This document shows positions 15,758 to 24,268 of a DNA stretch of 64,000 nt, in pieces (position 1 is the first letter of the stretch; each line of letters starts with the position of its first letter). The stretch comes from Aminobacter niigataensis (GTDB taxonomy: Bacteria > Pseudomonadota > Alphaproteobacteria > Rhizobiales > Rhizobiaceae), in the NCBI RefSeq assembly GCF_014200015.1, contig NZ_JACHOT010000002.1:186001-250000 (forward strand), read 5' to 3'. Position numbers and translations under genes: made by a program. Under the pieces are notes generated by a model that worked only from the letters and a program-made list of their open reading frames with translations, ran no database searches and had not been told where the DNA came from.

Positions 15758-18039
15758 CAGCCGCCTCCAGAAAATGCCGGTTGGTTGCGCGCAGGCAGGC
15801 TGACGTTGGAGCGCCAGCCGCCGGACTGCGGATCCCCATGTTGCCCGCGCCGGCCGATGTTGCGCCGCCCGACCACAAGCTGCATCAGCCCGACCACCAC
15901 CAGCATGACGCCGATCAGCACGGCCGAGTAAGCAATGGCAATGCCGTATTCGTTGTTTTCGACGCGGCCGACGATGTAGCTCGTCGACATGTCGTAGCGG
16001 GCGCTGACCAGGAAGATGATGGCGCTGATTGCCGTCATCGCACGCACGAAGGAATAGACCAGTGCGGCAACGATCGCGGGCCTGAGCAAGGGCAGCACCA
16101 CCTTGCGGAAGGTCTGCCATGAATTGGCACCCAAGGTCAGCGACGACTCGTCAAGGCTCTTGTCGATCTGCGACATCGACGCCACGCCCGCCCGCACGCC
16201 CACCGGCATGTTGCGGAAGATGAAGGACAGAACGAGGATGATGCCGGTGCCGGTCAGCTCGATCGGCGGCACGTTGAAGGCGATCACGTAGCTGACGCCG
16301 ATCACCGTGCCCGGAATGGCGAAGGACAGCATGGTGCCGAACTCGAAGGCGTTCTTGCCGGCAAAGTTCTGCCGCACCAGAAGATAGGCGGTGAGCAGAC
16401 CGATGGCCGCCGTCAGCGGCGACGAGATCAGCGCGATCTGCAGCGTCGTCCAGAACGAGCTCCAGGCCGAGCCCTTCCAGTGGATGCCGAACTCGTTCCA
16501 GCCCACCGCGAAGGCCTTCACATAATGGGCGAAGGTCAGGCTGTGATCGACGCCCCAGAGCTTGACGAAGCTGCCATAGAAGATCGTCGCATAGATGAAG
16601 ATGGTGAACGCGACCCAGAAGCCGGCAGCGCCGTAGACGGCGCGCTTCAGGCCGGTGGGCAGCTCCGGGTGGACGCCGGCGTCGCCCTTGCCCGACATCG
16701 TCGTGTAGGACTTCTTGCCGAGCCAGAAACGTTGGGCATAAAAGGCGAGCAGCGTGAAGGCGAGCAGCACCAGCGCCAGGATCGCCGCCTGCGCCTCGTC
16801 GTTCTGCGCGCCGACGATGGCAAAGAAGATCTCCGTCGACAGCACGTCGAAATTGCCGCCCAGCACCAGCGGGTTGCCGAAATCGGCCATGCTCTCGATG
16901 AAGCCGAGCAGGAAGGCGTTGGCGAGGCCCGGCCGCATCAACGGCAGCGACACCGTCCAGAAGGTCTGCCAGCGGTTGGCGCGCAGCGTCTGCGCCGCCT
17001 CCTCCATCGACGGGCTGACGCCCTCGACCACCCCGATCAGCACCAAAAAGGCGATCGGCGTGAAGGCCAGAAGCTGGGCGATCAGCAGTCCGGGTAGGCC
17101 GTAGATCCAGCGCGTCGGCTGGATGCCGAACAGCTCCGAGAACGTCTGCGTCACCGCGCCCGACAGGCCGAACAGTAGGATGATGGCGAGGCCGATGACG
17201 AAAGGCGGCGTGATGATCGGCAGCACCGTCAGCGCCCTGAGCAGCTTGCCATAGCGGAAGCCCGTGCGCGTCACCATCAGTGCGAAGACGAGGCCCAGCA
17301 CGGTCGTCAGCACGCCCACGAGCACGGCGAGGAACAGCGAATTCCAGGCGACTCCGCAACGGCTGCCGCCAGCAAGGCAGTCGAGGCTCCACAGCCGCGC
17401 GCTGAACAGCTTGCCGAGGAAGGTCGTCAACGAATAGGTGCCGTCCTCCGTGATCAGCGCATTTGCCAGCATCTGCAGGATCGGCATGAAGATGAACAGG
17501 CCGACCGACGCCACTACGAAGGCGATGGTCGAGACCACGAAGACGTCGCCGCCGACCGCGCCGCGCGCCGCGAACCCGAGCGAGAACAGGAACAGGAAGG
17601 CCAGCCCCACCAGCAGCGCGCCGTAGCCCATGCCGAACTGGCGGTCGTCGAGATCGCCGAACAGGCTGTGCAGCCAGCCGAACTGCCAGCCGCGCAGGCC
17701 TATGGCAAAGCCCTGGAACAGCAGCCAGGCAAAGCCCGCCGCGCCTATCGCAACGAGCAGCCTGCCGAACAGTGGATCGGATTTCCTGCGGCCCCACAAA
17801 AGCAGCGGCGTAGCCAGCAGCAGGCCGAGCGGTGCCAGCCACAGCTTCTCCCCCTTGAGATTGAGGATCAGCGCGGGCGCGAACTCACTGTCGAGGGGAT
17901 AGCCCTCGAACAGCCAGGACAAGCCGAAGAACCCGTCTTCGACGCCGTACCAGGGGAGCACGGCAAAGCCGAGCAATCCGACCGCCACCCAAAGGATGAC
18001 GGTCGGGTGCAGGCCGCCGCTAAAGTCGCGGGAGCGCAT
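15757..18039 (-). CDS. ABC importer permease, fused double-domain (system 1)
   Basis: At 760 residues this is longer than typical FbpB/AfuB permeases (about 500-700). Two BPD-type permease halves are present, each with an EAA-like loop (EEAAQTLRANRWQTFW near 348 and DESSLTLGANSWQTFR near 638). About 190 extra N-terminal residues add some five hydrophobic segments before the first permease core. Such extended fused permeases occur in iron and phosphorylated-sugar importers. It follows the binding protein gene by 3 bases and is coupled to the ATPase gene. Confidence 0.88.
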   Translation of the reverse strand: MRSRDFSGGLHPTVILWVAVGLLGFAVLPWYGVEDGFFGLSWLFEGYPLDSEFAPALILNLKGEKLWLAPLGLLLATPLLLWGRRKSDPLFGRLLVAIGAAGFAWLLFQGFAIGLRGWQFGWLHSLFGDLDDRQFGMGYGALLVGLAFLFLFSLGFAARGAVGGDVFVVSTIAFVVASVGLFIFMPILQMLANALITEDGTYSLTTFLGKLFSARLWSLDCLAGGSRCGVAWNSLFLAVLVGVLTTVLGLVFALMVTRTGFRYGKLLRALTVLPIITPPFVIGLAIILLFGLSGAVTQTFSELFGIQPTRWIYGLPGLLIAQLLAFTPIAFLVLIGVVEGVSPSMEEAAQTLRANRWQTFWTVSLPLMRPGLANAFLLGFIESMADFGNPLVLGGNFDVLSTEIFFAIVGAQNDEAQAAILALVLLAFTLLAFYAQRFWLGKKSYTTMSGKGDAGVHPELPTGLKRAVYGAAGFWVAFTIFIYATIFYGSFVKLWGVDHSLTFAHYVKAFAVGWNEFGIHWKGSAWSSFWTTLQIALISSPLTAAIGLLTAYLLVRQNFAGKNAFEFGTMLSFAIPGTVIGVSYVIAFNVPPIELTGTGIILVLSFIFRNMPVGVRAGVASMSQIDKSLDESSLTLGANSWQTFRKVVLPLLRPAIVAALVYSFVRAMTAISAIIFLVSARYDMSTSYIVGRVENNEYGIAIAYSAVLIGVMLVVVGLMQLVVGRRNIGRRGQHGDPQSGGWRSNVSLPARNQPAFSGGG

Positions 18040-18042
18040 CTA

Positions 18043-19068
18043 TTATTGCGGCAGCGTCGAGACTTCCGTGTCCCACTTTGAAAGCAGCCGCTTGCGTTCT
18101 TCGCTCGAGCCGTACTTCTTGAAGTCGTAGTCGATCAGCTTGATCGTCGACAGGTCGGGCGTCAGCTCGGACACGGCAGCCGTCTTGTTCGAAGGCAGCT
18201 GGAACGACTTCACGTCCTTGGCCTTGCCTTGCATCTCAGCCGAAAGAGCCCAGTCGTAAAACTTCTTGGCCGCCTCGGCATTGCGGGCGCCCTTGATCAG
18301 CGACATCGAGCCGATCTCATAGCCGGTGCCCTCGCAGGGTGCCACCGTGACGATCGGGAAGCCGGCCGCCGTCTGGGCCACGGCATCGTGCATGAACACG
18401 ATGCCGACTGTGGTTTCGCCGAGGCCCGCAGCCTTGATCGGCGCCGAGCCTGACTTGGTGTACTGGTTGATGTTGGCGTGCAGGGCCTTCATGTAGTCGA
18501 AGCCCTTGTCCTCGCCCATCAGCTGCACCATCGTTGCCAGCGTCGTATAGGCGGTGCCCGACGAGTTCGGGTTGGCGATCTGGATCTGGCCCTTGAATTC
18601 GGCCTTGGTCAGATCCGCCCAGCACTTCGGCTCGGGCAGGCCGTTCTTGGCCAGAAGATCTTTGTTGTAGCCGAAGCCAAGCGCGCCCGAATAGACGCCG
18701 ATGGTCTTGTTGCCGGCGGCCTCGGCCTGCTTGATCGCCCAGTCGTGCAGTTCGCCGCGCATCGGCGAGATATACTCTTCGGTCAGGTTCTCCTCGGCGG
18801 CCTGCAGATGCGGATCGCCGGTGCCGCCCCACCACACATCGCCCTTCGGGTTGCTCGCTTCGGCACGCACCTGGGCATAGGTCTCGCCCGAACTCTTGCG
18901 CGTCATGTCGACGGTGATGCCGGTCTTTTCCTCGAAGCCGGTCTTGATCTGCTGGCACCAGGCCTCGTCAGCGCTGCAATAGAGCGTCAGGCTTTCAGCC
19001 TGCGCCGACGCGCCGCCGGCCATCATCAACGCGGCCAGCGCGGCCGAACGCAAAAGGGCAGTCTTCAT
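18043..19068 (-). CDS. Periplasmic substrate-binding protein (system 1)
   Basis: The 341-residue protein has a Sec signal peptide (about 1-24) and the family 1 extracellular solute-binding fold: LYCSADEAWCQQIKTGFEE at the first strand, then DVWWGGTGDPH and YSGALGFGYNKDLL. Proteins of this group bind Fe(III), phosphonates or sugar phosphates. The Tyr pair that holds iron in FbpA is not obvious, and the first strand has a Cys pair (LYCSADEAWC) not usual for iron binders. GGAGGG precedes the ATG at 19068. The clustering with phosphatase genes argues for a phosphorylated ligand. Confidence 0.86.
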   Translation of the reverse strand: MKTALLRSAALAALMMAGGASAQAESLTLYCSADEAWCQQIKTGFEEKTGITVDMTRKSSGETYAQVRAEASNPKGDVWWGGTGDPHLQAAEENLTEEYISPMRGELHDWAIKQAEAAGNKTIGVYSGALGFGYNKDLLAKNGLPEPKCWADLTKAEFKGQIQIANPNSSGTAYTTLATMVQLMGEDKGFDYMKALHANINQYTKSGSAPIKAAGLGETTVGIVFMHDAVAQTAAGFPIVTVAPCEGTGYEIGSMSLIKGARNAEAAKKFYDWALSAEMQGKAKDVKSFQLPSNKTAAVSELTPDLSTIKLIDYDFKKYGSSEERKRLLSKWDTEVSTLPQ

Positions 19069-19152
19069 ATTGCAGTTCCCTCCATCTTTTTCGCCGTCTA
19101 ACGATCTGATGTCGTTTTGGCCTGTTGCAGAGTGAGTGGTTTTTACGCATTT

Positions 19153-19171
19153 TGCAATCGTGTTCATTGCA
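19153..19171. promoter_or_regulatory. Weak inverted repeat upstream of system 1
   Basis: TGCAAT at 19153-19158 and ATTGCA at 19166-19171 flank 7 bases in the interval between the divergent binding-protein and NUDIX genes. It differs from the 16-bp LacI-type palindrome found elsewhere in the cluster. It may be a separate operator or chance. Confidence 0.3.
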
Positions 19172-19262
19172 CTATCTTAAGCGTCATGAACCCAAACGGG
19201 CCGAGGTGTTACAAACAAAGCCGACAGCGCTTCGGCACATGCAAAGGAACAAGCGGGCAAAA

Positions 19263-19742
19263 ATGCCGAAGGACAAGAAGACCATCCGCAAGGCGAACAA
19301 GGGCGAGATCATCGCCCAGGTCGCTGCCATCCCGTTCCGTGTGAACGAGGCCGGCGAGCTTGAGGTCATGCTTGTCACCTCGCGCGGCACGCGCCGTTTC
19401 ATCGTGCCCAAGGGCTGGCCGATGAAGGGCAAGAGCGGCCGCCAGGCCGCGCTCATCGAGGCCCGCGAGGAAGCCGGCGTACGTGGCAAGGCATTGAAAA
19501 GGCCAGCCGGCAGCTATTGTTACTGGAAGCGGCTGTCGACCAGCTTCGTCCATGTCGAGGTCACCGCCTATCTCATCGACGTCTCCGAGGAACTCGACGC
19601 ATGGCAGGAAGCCGGGGTACGTCAGCGCGCCTGGCTGACGCCGTCGGATGCGGCCGTGCTGATCGACGAGCCCGAGCTTTCGACCCTGATCCGCGGCCTC
19701 ACCGTCGCCGATCTGGTCCAGCCCGAGGCAGAGCTGGCCTGA
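19263..19742 (+). CDS. NUDIX hydrolase
   Basis: The 159-residue protein has a basic N-terminus and a NUDIX domain. The box reads GKSGRQAALIEAREEAGV, with the REEAG core intact, preceded by VPKGWPMKG. The first Glu of the consensus box is replaced. The family resembles DIPP-type diphosphoinositol polyphosphate or diadenosine polyphosphate hydrolases (FIVPKGWP). That would fit a phosphorylated-compound island, but the class is broad. ATG 19263 was chosen over an ATG eight codons upstream because the family begins here. It diverges from the system 1 ABC operon and precedes lacI. Confidence 0.8.
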   Translation: MPKDKKTIRKANKGEIIAQVAAIPFRVNEAGELEVMLVTSRGTRRFIVPKGWPMKGKSGRQAALIEAREEAGVRGKALKRPAGSYCYWKRLSTSFVHVEVTAYLIDVSEELDAWQEAGVRQRAWLTPSDAAVLIDEPELSTLIRGLTVADLVQPEAELA

Positions 19743-19761
19743 GCGGCCGCTCGAATCCCGA

Positions 19762-19799
19762 TGCAGCATTTGCGGCTGCAAGATTCCAGTTGCAGCATT
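19762..19799. repeat. Nested repeats upstream of lacI
   Basis: TGCAGCATT occurs at 19762-19770 and 19791-19799 as a direct repeat. Inside, GCTGCAA (19775-19781) and TTGCAGC (19790-19796) form an inverted repeat with an 8-base spacer. It lies directly after the NUDIX stop and upstream of the lacI operator, so it could be another control element. Confidence 0.4.
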
Positions 19800-19836
19800 G
19801 CAGGCGGTCAAATCCGATTGTATCAGGGTGCAGCCG

Positions 19837-19852
19837 TTGCACATTTGTGCAA
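19837..19852. promoter_or_regulatory. LacI-type operator upstream of lacI
   Basis: TTGCACATTTGTGCAA has 7-bp perfect arms around a TT centre. It lies 43 bases before the lacI start and matches three other sites in the cluster, pointing to autoregulation. Confidence 0.75.
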
Positions 19853-19895
19853 AGCCAAAAATTGGTTTGACGACCGACCCAAACTGGAGCCGTCG

Positions 19896-20915
19896 ATGTC
19901 CGAACTGAAGCCGGGCAGGTCATTCGTAAGCGCCCAGCAGGTCGCCGAACTCGCTGGCGTTTCCCGCTCGGCCGTCTCCCGCACCTTCACCGATGGCGCC
20001 AGCGTTTCCGAGACCACCCGCAAGAAGGTGCTCGAGGCTGCCGAGACACTCGGCTATCACGTCAACCATCTCGCCCGCAGCCTGATCCACGAGGACAGCG
20101 GCATCGTCTGCCTCATCGGCGCCGACATCAACACGCCCTATCATTCACGCCTGCTCGACGCGATCACGCGGCGCCTGCAGGCCATCAACCGCGTCGCCAT
20201 GGTCATCAACACCTCTGGCGACAGCGACAGCGTCGATGCGGCGCTGCGCCAGACGCTGAACTACCGCGCCAACGCCACCGTGGTTCTGTCAGGCACCCCG
20301 CCAGCCTCGCTCATCAACACCTGCATCAACAGCGGCCAGCACGTCATCCTGATCAACCGCGACGACCATCTCGACGGCCCCGAAAACATCACCGTCGACA
20401 ATGCGGCCGCGGCCCGTGAAGCCTTCCATATGCTGCATCGCGCCGGCTGCCGCCGCATCGCCGTGGTGTCGTCGCAAGCCGGCACGCCGAGCCTGGTTGC
20501 CCGCGAGCGCGCCTTCGAGGCTGCGGCCGGCGAGGCCGGCCTGTCGGTCACCATCACCCGCGCCGGGCCCACCGGCTATGGCGCGGGCTTCGAAGCAGGG
20601 CGCCTGCTGCTCAGCGGCTCGGACCGGCCCGATGCCGCCTTCTGCGTCACCGACCTGCTTGCCTGCGGTTTCATGGATGCTGCGCGCGTCGAATTCGGCA
20701 TGAACGTGCCGGCCGAGCTGTGCGTCGTCGGCTTCGACGACATCGAGCAGGCGGGCTGGGCGTCTTACCAACTGACCACCTTCCGCCAGCCGATCGACCA
20801 GGTGGCCGACCATATCACCAAGCTGCTCGACAGCGACGACCCCGAGCCTGCGCAAGGCGGCCGCGTCTGCTTTCACGCCGACCCGGTCTGGCGCAAAACC
20901 GTCCGGCCCAAGTGA
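19896..20915 (+). CDS. LacI-family transcriptional regulator
   Basis: The 339-residue protein has the LacI helix-turn-helix and hinge (SAQQVAELAGVSRSAVSRTF and then RSLI near 60), followed by a periplasmic-binding-protein-like sensor domain to the end. The ATG at 19896 follows GGAG. Genes of this class sense a sugar or sugar phosphate and release a palindromic operator. Four matching palindromes in the neighbourhood make the ABC and phosphatase operons the likely targets. Its last 43 bases overlap the tail of the convergent metallophosphoesterase gene. Confidence 0.9.
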   Translation: MSELKPGRSFVSAQQVAELAGVSRSAVSRTFTDGASVSETTRKKVLEAAETLGYHVNHLARSLIHEDSGIVCLIGADINTPYHSRLLDAITRRLQAINRVAMVINTSGDSDSVDAALRQTLNYRANATVVLSGTPPASLINTCINSGQHVILINRDDHLDGPENITVDNAAAAREAFHMLHRAGCRRIAVVSSQAGTPSLVARERAFEAAAGEAGLSVTITRAGPTGYGAGFEAGRLLLSGSDRPDAAFCVTDLLACGFMDAARVEFGMNVPAELCVVGFDDIEQAGWASYQLTTFRQPIDQVADHITKLLDSDDPEPAQGGRVCFHADPVWRKTVRPK

Positions 20916-22600
20916 TTCTTTGAGGTCACTTCGCCGGTCGCAAGGTCGACCGAGAAGTCGCGTGACGGCGCGCTGGCCAGCCAGTCCATCATCATCTGCA
21001 TGAACGATGCCAGCCGGTCCTGCAGGCAGCCCTCCGGCCACGCGCCGGCGGCGAACCGTCCAGCCAGATGGCGATAGGCGGCGATGCGCGCCGGATCGAT
21101 GAAATCGAGCGCCACCTCGCGTCCCTTGCGCAGCCTGTACCAGTCGACCACCATTTCGAAAAGCGGCAGCCCTTGCCAGTCCGGCGCGTCCGGTTCGCCG
21201 GCAGAGGCCAGGAAGGTAAAGGCGTCGCCCGACGTCAGCGGCACCGTAGTGCCGGCCAGCCGATCGAGATCGCCTAGGTTCAGTTGCGGCACCAGCGCCG
21301 CAAGATCCCGCGGCCATTCCTTGGGCAGGTAGCGGTGCCTGACCATCTCCGCGAGATGGCGGCTCAGGAAATCAGCGTGGTTTTCCGCTTCCGTCACCGC
21401 GGCCGACGTTCTCTCCCGCGCAGCCTCGATGCGGTAGTATGGAAATGCCGCGTCGTGTCCCGGCACATCGGCGATGATGACCGTCTCGACCTCCAACCGC
21501 TCGCCGTCCATCTCGACGATCTTGTAAGCGGGCGGAAAACCCACCATCGACGGCACGGCGATGTTGACCAGCCAGTCGTCGCCGTCACGGAAGACGGCGG
21601 TGTCGTTGATGTGCAGGTGCCCGCTGAAATGCACCTTGATGCCGGTCGCCGCCGCAGCACGCGACACTTCCGCCCCCGGCGTGCGGCGCAGGAAGCTGGT
21701 GTCGTTGAGCAGCTTCGCCTCGTCGGCCGAGGTACCGTTGAGCGGATCGATGATCGGATAATGCGAGAATGCGATCAGCCGCTTGCCGGCTGCGTTGGCG
21801 CGTGCGGCAACGTCCTTCATCCAGTCGAGCACGAAACCCTTGTTGCGCGGCATCGAGTTCCAGCCGGCATCGGTGCTGTCGTGATAGCTCTTCTCCAGCC
21901 TCGAATCGAGGTCGCCATCCTTCGGCTCGAACACATTGGCATCGATGCATAGCAGCCATAGGCCTTCCACCGGCTCGACCAGGAATGAGGCATCGACCAT
22001 GCGCCTCACAGTCCGGCCATCGGCCGAAACGATCTCGAAAGCCCGCGCCTCCAGCCTGTCGTCGGTTCCGAACGGGCACTCCCAGTGCAGGTCGCCTTCG
22101 CTGCGAAAGAAACCATAGGCGCCCATCGCCGGGATCGCGGCGCCATAGCCACCGCAATACATCTCGTCCGAGACGATGCGCTCGACGGAGTCGCCCTGTT
22201 CCATGGCGGGATCGCTGGTCACCAACGTGTGCGAGCCGTCTGTGTTGAGGAACCGCTTGCTCTGGTGCCGGCCGTGGATGGCGTAGAGGTCGTGATTGCC
22301 TGCAGTCGCCACGAAGCGCAGGCCGAACCGCCGGGAATAGTCGGCCAGCAGCGCCGTCGCCGCGACCATCGTCGACTGCTGGCCATCGTCTGTCAGGTCG
22401 CCGGCAACGACGACCAGCGAGATGCCGCGCCGGACGATGTCGTCAAGCAGCGCCTTGGTGGCATGGAAGCTTTCGTTGAAGACACGCGTCGAGGCGTTGG
22501 TGTCGGCCAGCGTCCGCACCGCCACCTGGTCCCCACGCCCCACGCCCTGGCGATAGTCGATGTCGTGGAAATGCGGGTCGGCGATGACGGCAATCTTCAT
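20873..22600 (-). CDS. Cytosolic metallophosphoesterase with long C-terminal region
   Basis: The 575-residue enzyme has the calcineurin-like metal motifs in order: DPHFH (D8, H10), GDLTDDG near 67, GNHD near 101, SHYP near 280 and GHLH near 328. About 230 residues after the catalytic fold have no motif I recognise. There is no signal peptide, so its substrate must be cytosolic. Phosphomonoesterase or phosphodiesterase activity cannot be told apart. It is last in the operon IMPase-DSP-MPE, 28 bases after the phosphatase gene. Confidence 0.85.
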   Translation of the reverse strand: MKIAVIADPHFHDIDYRQGVGRGDQVAVRTLADTNASTRVFNESFHATKALLDDIVRRGISLVVVAGDLTDDGQQSTMVAATALLADYSRRFGLRFVATAGNHDLYAIHGRHQSKRFLNTDGSHTLVTSDPAMEQGDSVERIVSDEMYCGGYGAAIPAMGAYGFFRSEGDLHWECPFGTDDRLEARAFEIVSADGRTVRRMVDASFLVEPVEGLWLLCIDANVFEPKDGDLDSRLEKSYHDSTDAGWNSMPRNKGFVLDWMKDVAARANAAGKRLIAFSHYPIIDPLNGTSADEAKLLNDTSFLRRTPGAEVSRAAAATGIKVHFSGHLHINDTAVFRDGDDWLVNIAVPSMVGFPPAYKIVEMDGERLEVETVIIADVPGHDAAFPYYRIEAARERTSAAVTEAENHADFLSRHLAEMVRHRYLPKEWPRDLAALVPQLNLGDLDRLAGTTVPLTSGDAFTFLASAGEPDAPDWQGLPLFEMVVDWYRLRKGREVALDFIDPARIAAYRHLAGRFAAGAWPEGCLQDRLASFMQMMMDWLASAPSRDFSVDLATGEVTSKNHLGRTVLRQTGSA

Positions 22601-22628
22601 TTCATTCTCTCTGCGAACGGCCTCGCCG

Positions 22629-23261
22629 TCAGTCCTGGGCGACCAAGACCGGCGCCGGCAATCCCTTGTCGATCATCGCGATCCACTGCGCCGCCTTGCG
22701 AGCGGCCTCGACCAGCATCGGCTTGGGCGCCTCGTGCCATTCGTCGCGGCGCAGCTCGCGCTGGGTGCGCACATGGTTCAGCGCATCGTCCAGCGTCGGG
22801 AACTTCTCGGGCATCTCGACATGCAGGAAGAGTGCGACCAGCGACACCGAGCGGCTGCGGCCGCCACGGCAATTGACCAGCACATTGCCCTTCTCGCGCC
22901 GGCGATAGGTCGCCTTCTCCGGCAGCACCTGGCTGAGGGCCCCGCGCAGCAGGTAAAAGCCCGACAGCATCATGGTCTCGGGGTTGCCGTGCCCGTCGAT
23001 CAGGCCGAGCTTGTAGTAGCGCACCGCGCCGACACCGTAGATGGCGTCCGCCGCCTCGCCTTCGCCGAAAGGCTCGGTCGCATAGTTGAAGTCGAGATTG
23101 ACGGCGCAGTTCACCACGGTCGTGATGTTCTTTTGCCGGAGCAATTCGAGATCGCCCGCGCCATCCATGCCGCCGACATAGATGTCGACGCCGTAGCCGG
23201 CGACGTCGCGCTCGATCAGGCTGAGCGCCGGGCGCTCATAGCGCGGGCTGGTCATGTCCAT
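22629..23261 (-). CDS. Dual-specificity/tyrosine phosphatase-like protein
   Basis: The 210-residue protein has the cysteine phosphatase loop CRGGRSR (C131 nucleophile, R137), preceded by VLVN instead of the usual VHC: the histidine before the catalytic Cys is N130. An Asp in the LIDGHGN loop (about D89) is a candidate general acid. No signal peptide is seen. Relatives dephosphorylate phosphoprotein, phosphoinositides or small phosphosugars. Between an inositol monophosphatase-family gene and a metallophosphoesterase gene, a small-molecule substrate is more likely than protein tyrosine. Confidence 0.8.
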   Translation of the reverse strand: MDMTSPRYERPALSLIERDVAGYGVDIYVGGMDGAGDLELLRQKNITTVVNCAVNLDFNYATEPFGEGEAADAIYGVGAVRYYKLGLIDGHGNPETMMLSGFYLLRGALSQVLPEKATYRRREKGNVLVNCRGGRSRSVSLVALFLHVEMPEKFPTLDDALNHVRTQRELRRDEWHEAPKPMLVEAARKAAQWIAMIDKGLPAPVLVAQD

Positions 23262-23299
23262 GGCTGTTCGGCCTTCCGTTTGTCGTTGTCCGGCGGCCG

Positions 23300-24136
23300 T
23301 CAGCGCGCGCCTTCGAGGCTGATGCCCGTTGCTTCGCTGATGCCTTGTGCCACGCCCGGTGCCGCTGCCAGCACCGCCCCGCCCTTGGTCAGGCCGTCGA
23401 GCGAAAGAAACGGTGCGACCACGCCGCCGGCTTCCTTGACCAGCAGAAGCCCGGCCAGGCAGTCCCAGGCATGCATGTGAAGTTCGGCATAGGCATCGGA
23501 GCGGCCGTCGGCGACATAGGCGAGGCCGAGCGCGCCGGAGGCGCCGCGCCGTACATTGGCGCCGCGCTCCAGGATGTTGGACAGCACTTCGAGGTAGCGC
23601 TTGTTTGTCTTGCGGTTCGACCAGCCGAACTCGACGCAGGCGGCGTCGAAATCGCGGGTCTTGGATACCGAGATCGGCTTGCCGTCGCGAGTCGCGCCCT
23701 CGCCCCGCCTGGCGAAGTAGAACTCGTCGAGCGCCGGATTGTAGATCGCACCGATCTCGATCTCGCCATTGCGCACGAAGGCGATGGAGATGCAGAAATG
23801 CGGGATGTCGCGGGCAAAATTTGCCGTGCCGTCGATCGGGTCCACGACCCACACGTCGGACTTGATCGCGCCACCGGTTTCCTCGCCGAGGAAGCCGTCT
23901 TCGGGAAACGCCTCCGCGATGCGCGCCTTGAGGTGGCGCTCCACCGCCGCATCGGTCTCGGTCAGAAAATCCTGCGGCCCCTTCATGCCGAAGCCCGGCG
24001 TCCTGTTCCTGAAGCCGTCGAGCGCCACCGCACCTGCGGACCTTGCAATCTCGCGGCAGAAGGCGGCACGCCGGTCCAGCTCAGCTTCGGCATCAGGCTT
24101 TGGGGCGACTGCGTGAACGGTCATGTCAATGCTCAT
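23300..24136 (-). CDS. Inositol monophosphatase-family phosphatase (A)
   Basis: The 278-residue protein has the Mg2+-binding motifs of the FIG superfamily: GEE at E85/E86, DPIDGT at 99-104 and the late AWD near 223. Substrates in the family include inositol phosphates, histidinol phosphate, fructose bisphosphate and PAP. No signal peptide is present. GGAAA lies before the ATG, and the 16-bp operator lies 21 bases upstream. It begins the operon that continues with the dual-specificity phosphatase and metallophosphoesterase genes. Confidence 0.88.
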   Translation of the reverse strand: MSIDMTVHAVAPKPDAEAELDRRAAFCREIARSAGAVALDGFRNRTPGFGMKGPQDFLTETDAAVERHLKARIAEAFPEDGFLGEETGGAIKSDVWVVDPIDGTANFARDIPHFCISIAFVRNGEIEIGAIYNPALDEFYFARRGEGATRDGKPISVSKTRDFDAACVEFGWSNRKTNKRYLEVLSNILERGANVRRGASGALGLAYVADGRSDAYAELHMHAWDCLAGLLLVKEAGGVVAPFLSLDGLTKGGAVLAAAPGVAQGISEATGISLEGAR

Positions 24137-24156
24137 TGGTGATTTCCGGGGTCAGA

Positions 24157-24172
24157 TTGCACACGTGTGCAA
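24157..24172. promoter_or_regulatory. LacI-type operator upstream of phosphatase operon
   Basis: TTGCACACGTGTGCAA is a perfect 16-bp palindrome. It sits just before the ribosome binding site of the IMPase-A gene, where a repressor would block transcription of the three-gene phosphatase operon. Confidence 0.8.
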
Positions 24173-24268
24173 ATTCGTCAACGCCGCAGGATGAATAATG
24201 TTTTGCCGATGCACCGAAGATCATGGGATAGCAACGTGACCGCCGATGCACAGCCGTGCCGGACACGC

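Noticed and set aside
19741-19763. A CGAATCCCG-like stretch reminiscent of a tRNA T-arm
   Set aside because: No matching acceptor stem, anticodon stem or D-loop could be folded around it.
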